From NCBI GenBank assembly GCA_964445715.1, contig CAYULJ010000088.1:1-7319 (forward strand): a stretch of 7,319 nucleotides of DNA, in the 5' to 3' direction. Each line of letters opens with the position of its first letter. Positions within the stretch are counted from its first letter, which is position 1. Both the position numbers and the translations under genes were made by a program. Positions 6,087 to 7,319 of this stretch are shown piece after piece. The notes below the pieces were generated by a model. The model saw only the letters and a program-made list of their open reading frames with translations, searched no databases and was not told where the DNA came from. The DNA comes from CAYPYS01 sp964445715. GTDB lineage: Bacteria; Omnitrophota; Gorgyraeia; Gorgyraeales; Gorgyraeaceae.

Positions 6087-6830
6087 TCAATCGAATTTTC
6101 TGGTTAATATCAGGCGGAGGGTGGTAGCTATGTATTTCCAACCGCGCCTACAGTAACCTTGTAAGTTAAGACCGGTTTTTGAATAACCAGCCCTTCTCCG
6201 GCGCCATACATATGGTACTTCGACAACGCGATAATTCAATTTCAATGCGCGGTAGATGAAATCTATAAAATATTCTCCGTAATCTCCTCTTAGTTTTATC
6301 CTGTCGAATATCTCTTTTCGCGCAACTACAAAACCACTCGTATAATCCCTGAACCTATGATCCAGGCATATCTGTATGAAAAGATTCATCAATCTGCTAA
6401 GGATTATTCCTAAAAGTGTCTCTTCTGGATTTCTTGTATCGGGTTTCCACTTTCCGCCCAAAAGAAAGCGAGACCCTACAGCTACGTCGTAATCCGCCTC
6501 TATAAGAGACAGTAGTACCGGTAAATATTTCGGGGACATTGAAAAGTCACAATCCATCCAGCCGACCGTATTCCCTGTCGCTAATTCTATTCCTCTCCAT
6601 ATACTGTTAGTCAGGCCAGGGTCATTGATCCTGCGTTCCAACCTTAAGAAAGGGTATTTCCCAGTACCGATTGCTTCCTTTACTCTGTCTGCTGTCCCAT
6701 CAGGAGAATTATCGTCGACAACTATTATCTCATGGACGTTTCTTAATACGCTCGCAATAGCATCAACCAAAGGCACTATGTTTTCTGCTTCATTATATGT
6801 AGGTAAAATCACTGAGAGACGGCGCTTCAT
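6087..6830 (-). CDS. Family 2 glycosyltransferase, polyprenyl-phosphate mannosyltransferase-like
   Basis: A 247-residue GT-A fold protein like dolichol-phosphate mannose synthase (DPM1) and bacterial polyprenyl-phosphate glycosyltransferases. SVILPTYNEAENI at 6-18 is the N-terminal nucleotide-sugar strand, and VVDDNSPDGT at 37-46 carries D39-D40. WMDCDFSMSP at 91-100 contains the DxD-type metal site (D93, D95), with M98 in place of the histidine common in this family (MDADLSHPP). VGSRF at 118-122, DYTSGF at 162-167 and the basic VWRRRRAGYSK at 208-218 also fit. There are no membrane helices at the C-terminus, unlike ArnC, so it is the short DPM1-type form. It should load a sugar onto a lipid phosphate carrier at the cytoplasmic face, supplying the GT-C enzyme encoded two genes downstream (inference). 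Its start overlaps the aminotransferase stop by one base (TAATG) and has a strong ribosome site. Confidence 0.93.
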   Translation of the reverse strand: MKRRLSVILPTYNEAENIVPLVDAIASVLRNVHEIIVVDDNSPDGTADRVKEAIGTGKYPFLRLERRINDPGLTNSIWRGIELATGNTVGWMDCDFSMSPKYLPVLLSLIEADYDVAVGSRFLLGGKWKPDTRNPEETLLGIILSRLMNLFIQICLDHRFRDYTSGFVVARKEIFDRIKLRGDYGEYFIDFIYRALKLNYRVVEVPYVWRRRRAGYSKTGLNLQGYCRRGWKYIATTLRLILTRKFD

Positions 6831-7319
6831 TAGAACAACTCCTTTAATGCCTTGACGACCTGGTCTATCTGTAAATCAGTTATTGCCTGTCCACTAGGAA
6901 GGTAAAAACCTGTTCTTGTTATTTTTTCTGTAACAGGAAAACGCTCGCCTTTAAAATATCCCATTTCCTGGAATACTGGCTGCTCATGTATGCCTATAAA
7001 AAAAGGCCGGGTCTGCATGCCCTTTGCGGACAATTTTTCCATTACTCCATAAGAGGGCCATTTGGTATATTCTTTTGTAGATAAACCTGGCCAATTCTTT
7101 TCAAAATACGAGCTGCTTCTTTTTTCTTTCTTGAGCGCCACAGCATACATCCAGATAACATTTTTTGCCCATTTGCGCTGTACGGGTAACTCGAGAGGTA
7201 GATCTTTAAGAGCGGCGGAATATTTTTTTGCCATAGTAATCTTGCGTTTGATGGTTTCATTGATATGTTCGAGCTGAGCAACGCCGAATGCAGCCTGGAT
7301 ATTTGTCATCCGATAGTTA
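6830..7319 (-). CDS. DegT/DnrJ/EryC1/StrS aminotransferase, C-terminal part
   Basis: This frame is open to the right edge; 162 codons are visible, starting in NYRMTNIQAAFGVAQLEHI. That is the very conserved segment of PLP-dependent sugar aminotransferases, about 60% of the way through the family's usual 360-400 residues. ATG at 7309 is therefore an internal methionine, not the start. TRPFFIGIHEQPVF and FYLPSGQAITDLQIDQVV are the typical C-terminal substrate-pocket and end motifs, closest by eye to GDP-perosamine synthase (RfbE/Per)-type members. The PLP-binding lysine lies upstream, outside the window. The enzyme would aminate a keto-sugar nucleotide with glutamate as amino donor. The stop overlaps the GT2 start (TAATG). 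The exact sugar is not determinable; perosamine is only a candidate. Confidence 0.94.
   Translation of the reverse strand, partial: NYRMTNIQAAFGVAQLEHINETIKRKITMAKKYSAALKDLPLELPVQRKWAKNVIWMYAVALKKEKRSSSYFEKNWPGLSTKEYTKWPSYGVMEKLSAKGMQTRPFFIGIHEQPVFQEMGYFKGERFPVTEKITRTGFYLPSGQAITDLQIDQVVKALKELF
6839..6845 (-). promoter_or_regulatory. Strong ribosome binding site for the GT2 gene
   Basis: AAAGGAG on the minus strand, 8 nt before the ATG at 6830. It lies inside the last codons of the aminotransferase (Leu-Lys-Glu-Leu-Phe-stop). The one-base stop/start overlap plus this site indicates coupled or re-initiating translation within one mRNA. Confidence 0.75.

Noticed and set aside
7307..7309. ATG at 7309 as start of the aminotransferase
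   Set aside because: The frame stays open to the window edge and the codons before it (Asn-Tyr-Arg) complete the conserved NYRMTNIQAA motif, so the methionine is internal.

Overview
The window is a densely packed stretch of bacterial DNA of moderate, slightly AT-rich composition. It holds seven genes, all on the minus strand, with almost no non-coding sequence. Transcription runs from the right edge towards the left edge. The genes look like part of a surface-glycan or glycolipid biosynthesis operon. Several cobalamin-binding radical SAM enzymes packed next to glycosyltransferases is a combination I associate with environmental Gram-negative lineages and candidate phyla such as Omnitrophica, but that is only an impression. 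Nothing here fixes the taxon.

In transcription order the genes are: the C-terminal part of a DegT/DnrJ/EryC1/StrS sugar aminotransferase (6830-7319, cut by the right edge); a dolichol-phosphate-mannose-synthase-like family 2 glycosyltransferase (6087-6830); a B12-binding radical SAM protein (4613-6034); a polytopic GT-C/ArnT-PMT-like membrane glycosyltransferase (2948-4552); a class I SAM methyltransferase (2242-2898, probable TTG start); a second B12-binding radical SAM protein (833-2233); and a third, cut by the left edge (1-836). Three junctions are tight: TAATG at 6830, an 8-nt gap at 2234-2241 and an ATGA overlap at 833-836.

The other three junctions (2899-2947, 4553-4612, 6035-6086) are each filled almost entirely by a copy of the same 41-43 bp near-perfect palindrome. 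Its arms are 19-20 bp and its loop is 3 nt. In every copy the upstream stop codon lies in, or within 5 nt of, one arm, and the downstream start codon lies 9-12 nt beyond the other. No T-tract follows, so these are not ordinary terminators. The copies divide the operon into [aminotransferase-GT2], [radical SAM], [GT-C] and [methyltransferase-radical SAM-radical SAM]. This repeated, gene-bracketing hairpin is the most unusual thing in the window.

A plausible joint role, by analogy with ArnB/ArnC/ArnT, is as follows. The aminotransferase makes an amino sugar nucleotide, the GT2 enzyme loads a sugar onto a polyprenyl phosphate, and the GT-C enzyme transfers it to an acceptor on the far side of the membrane. 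The radical SAM enzymes and the methyltransferase would modify the sugar, lipid or acceptor. Actual substrates cannot be read from the sequence. No promoter, tRNA, rRNA, CRISPR array or transposase gene was seen, and no stretch over 60 bases lacks a gene.
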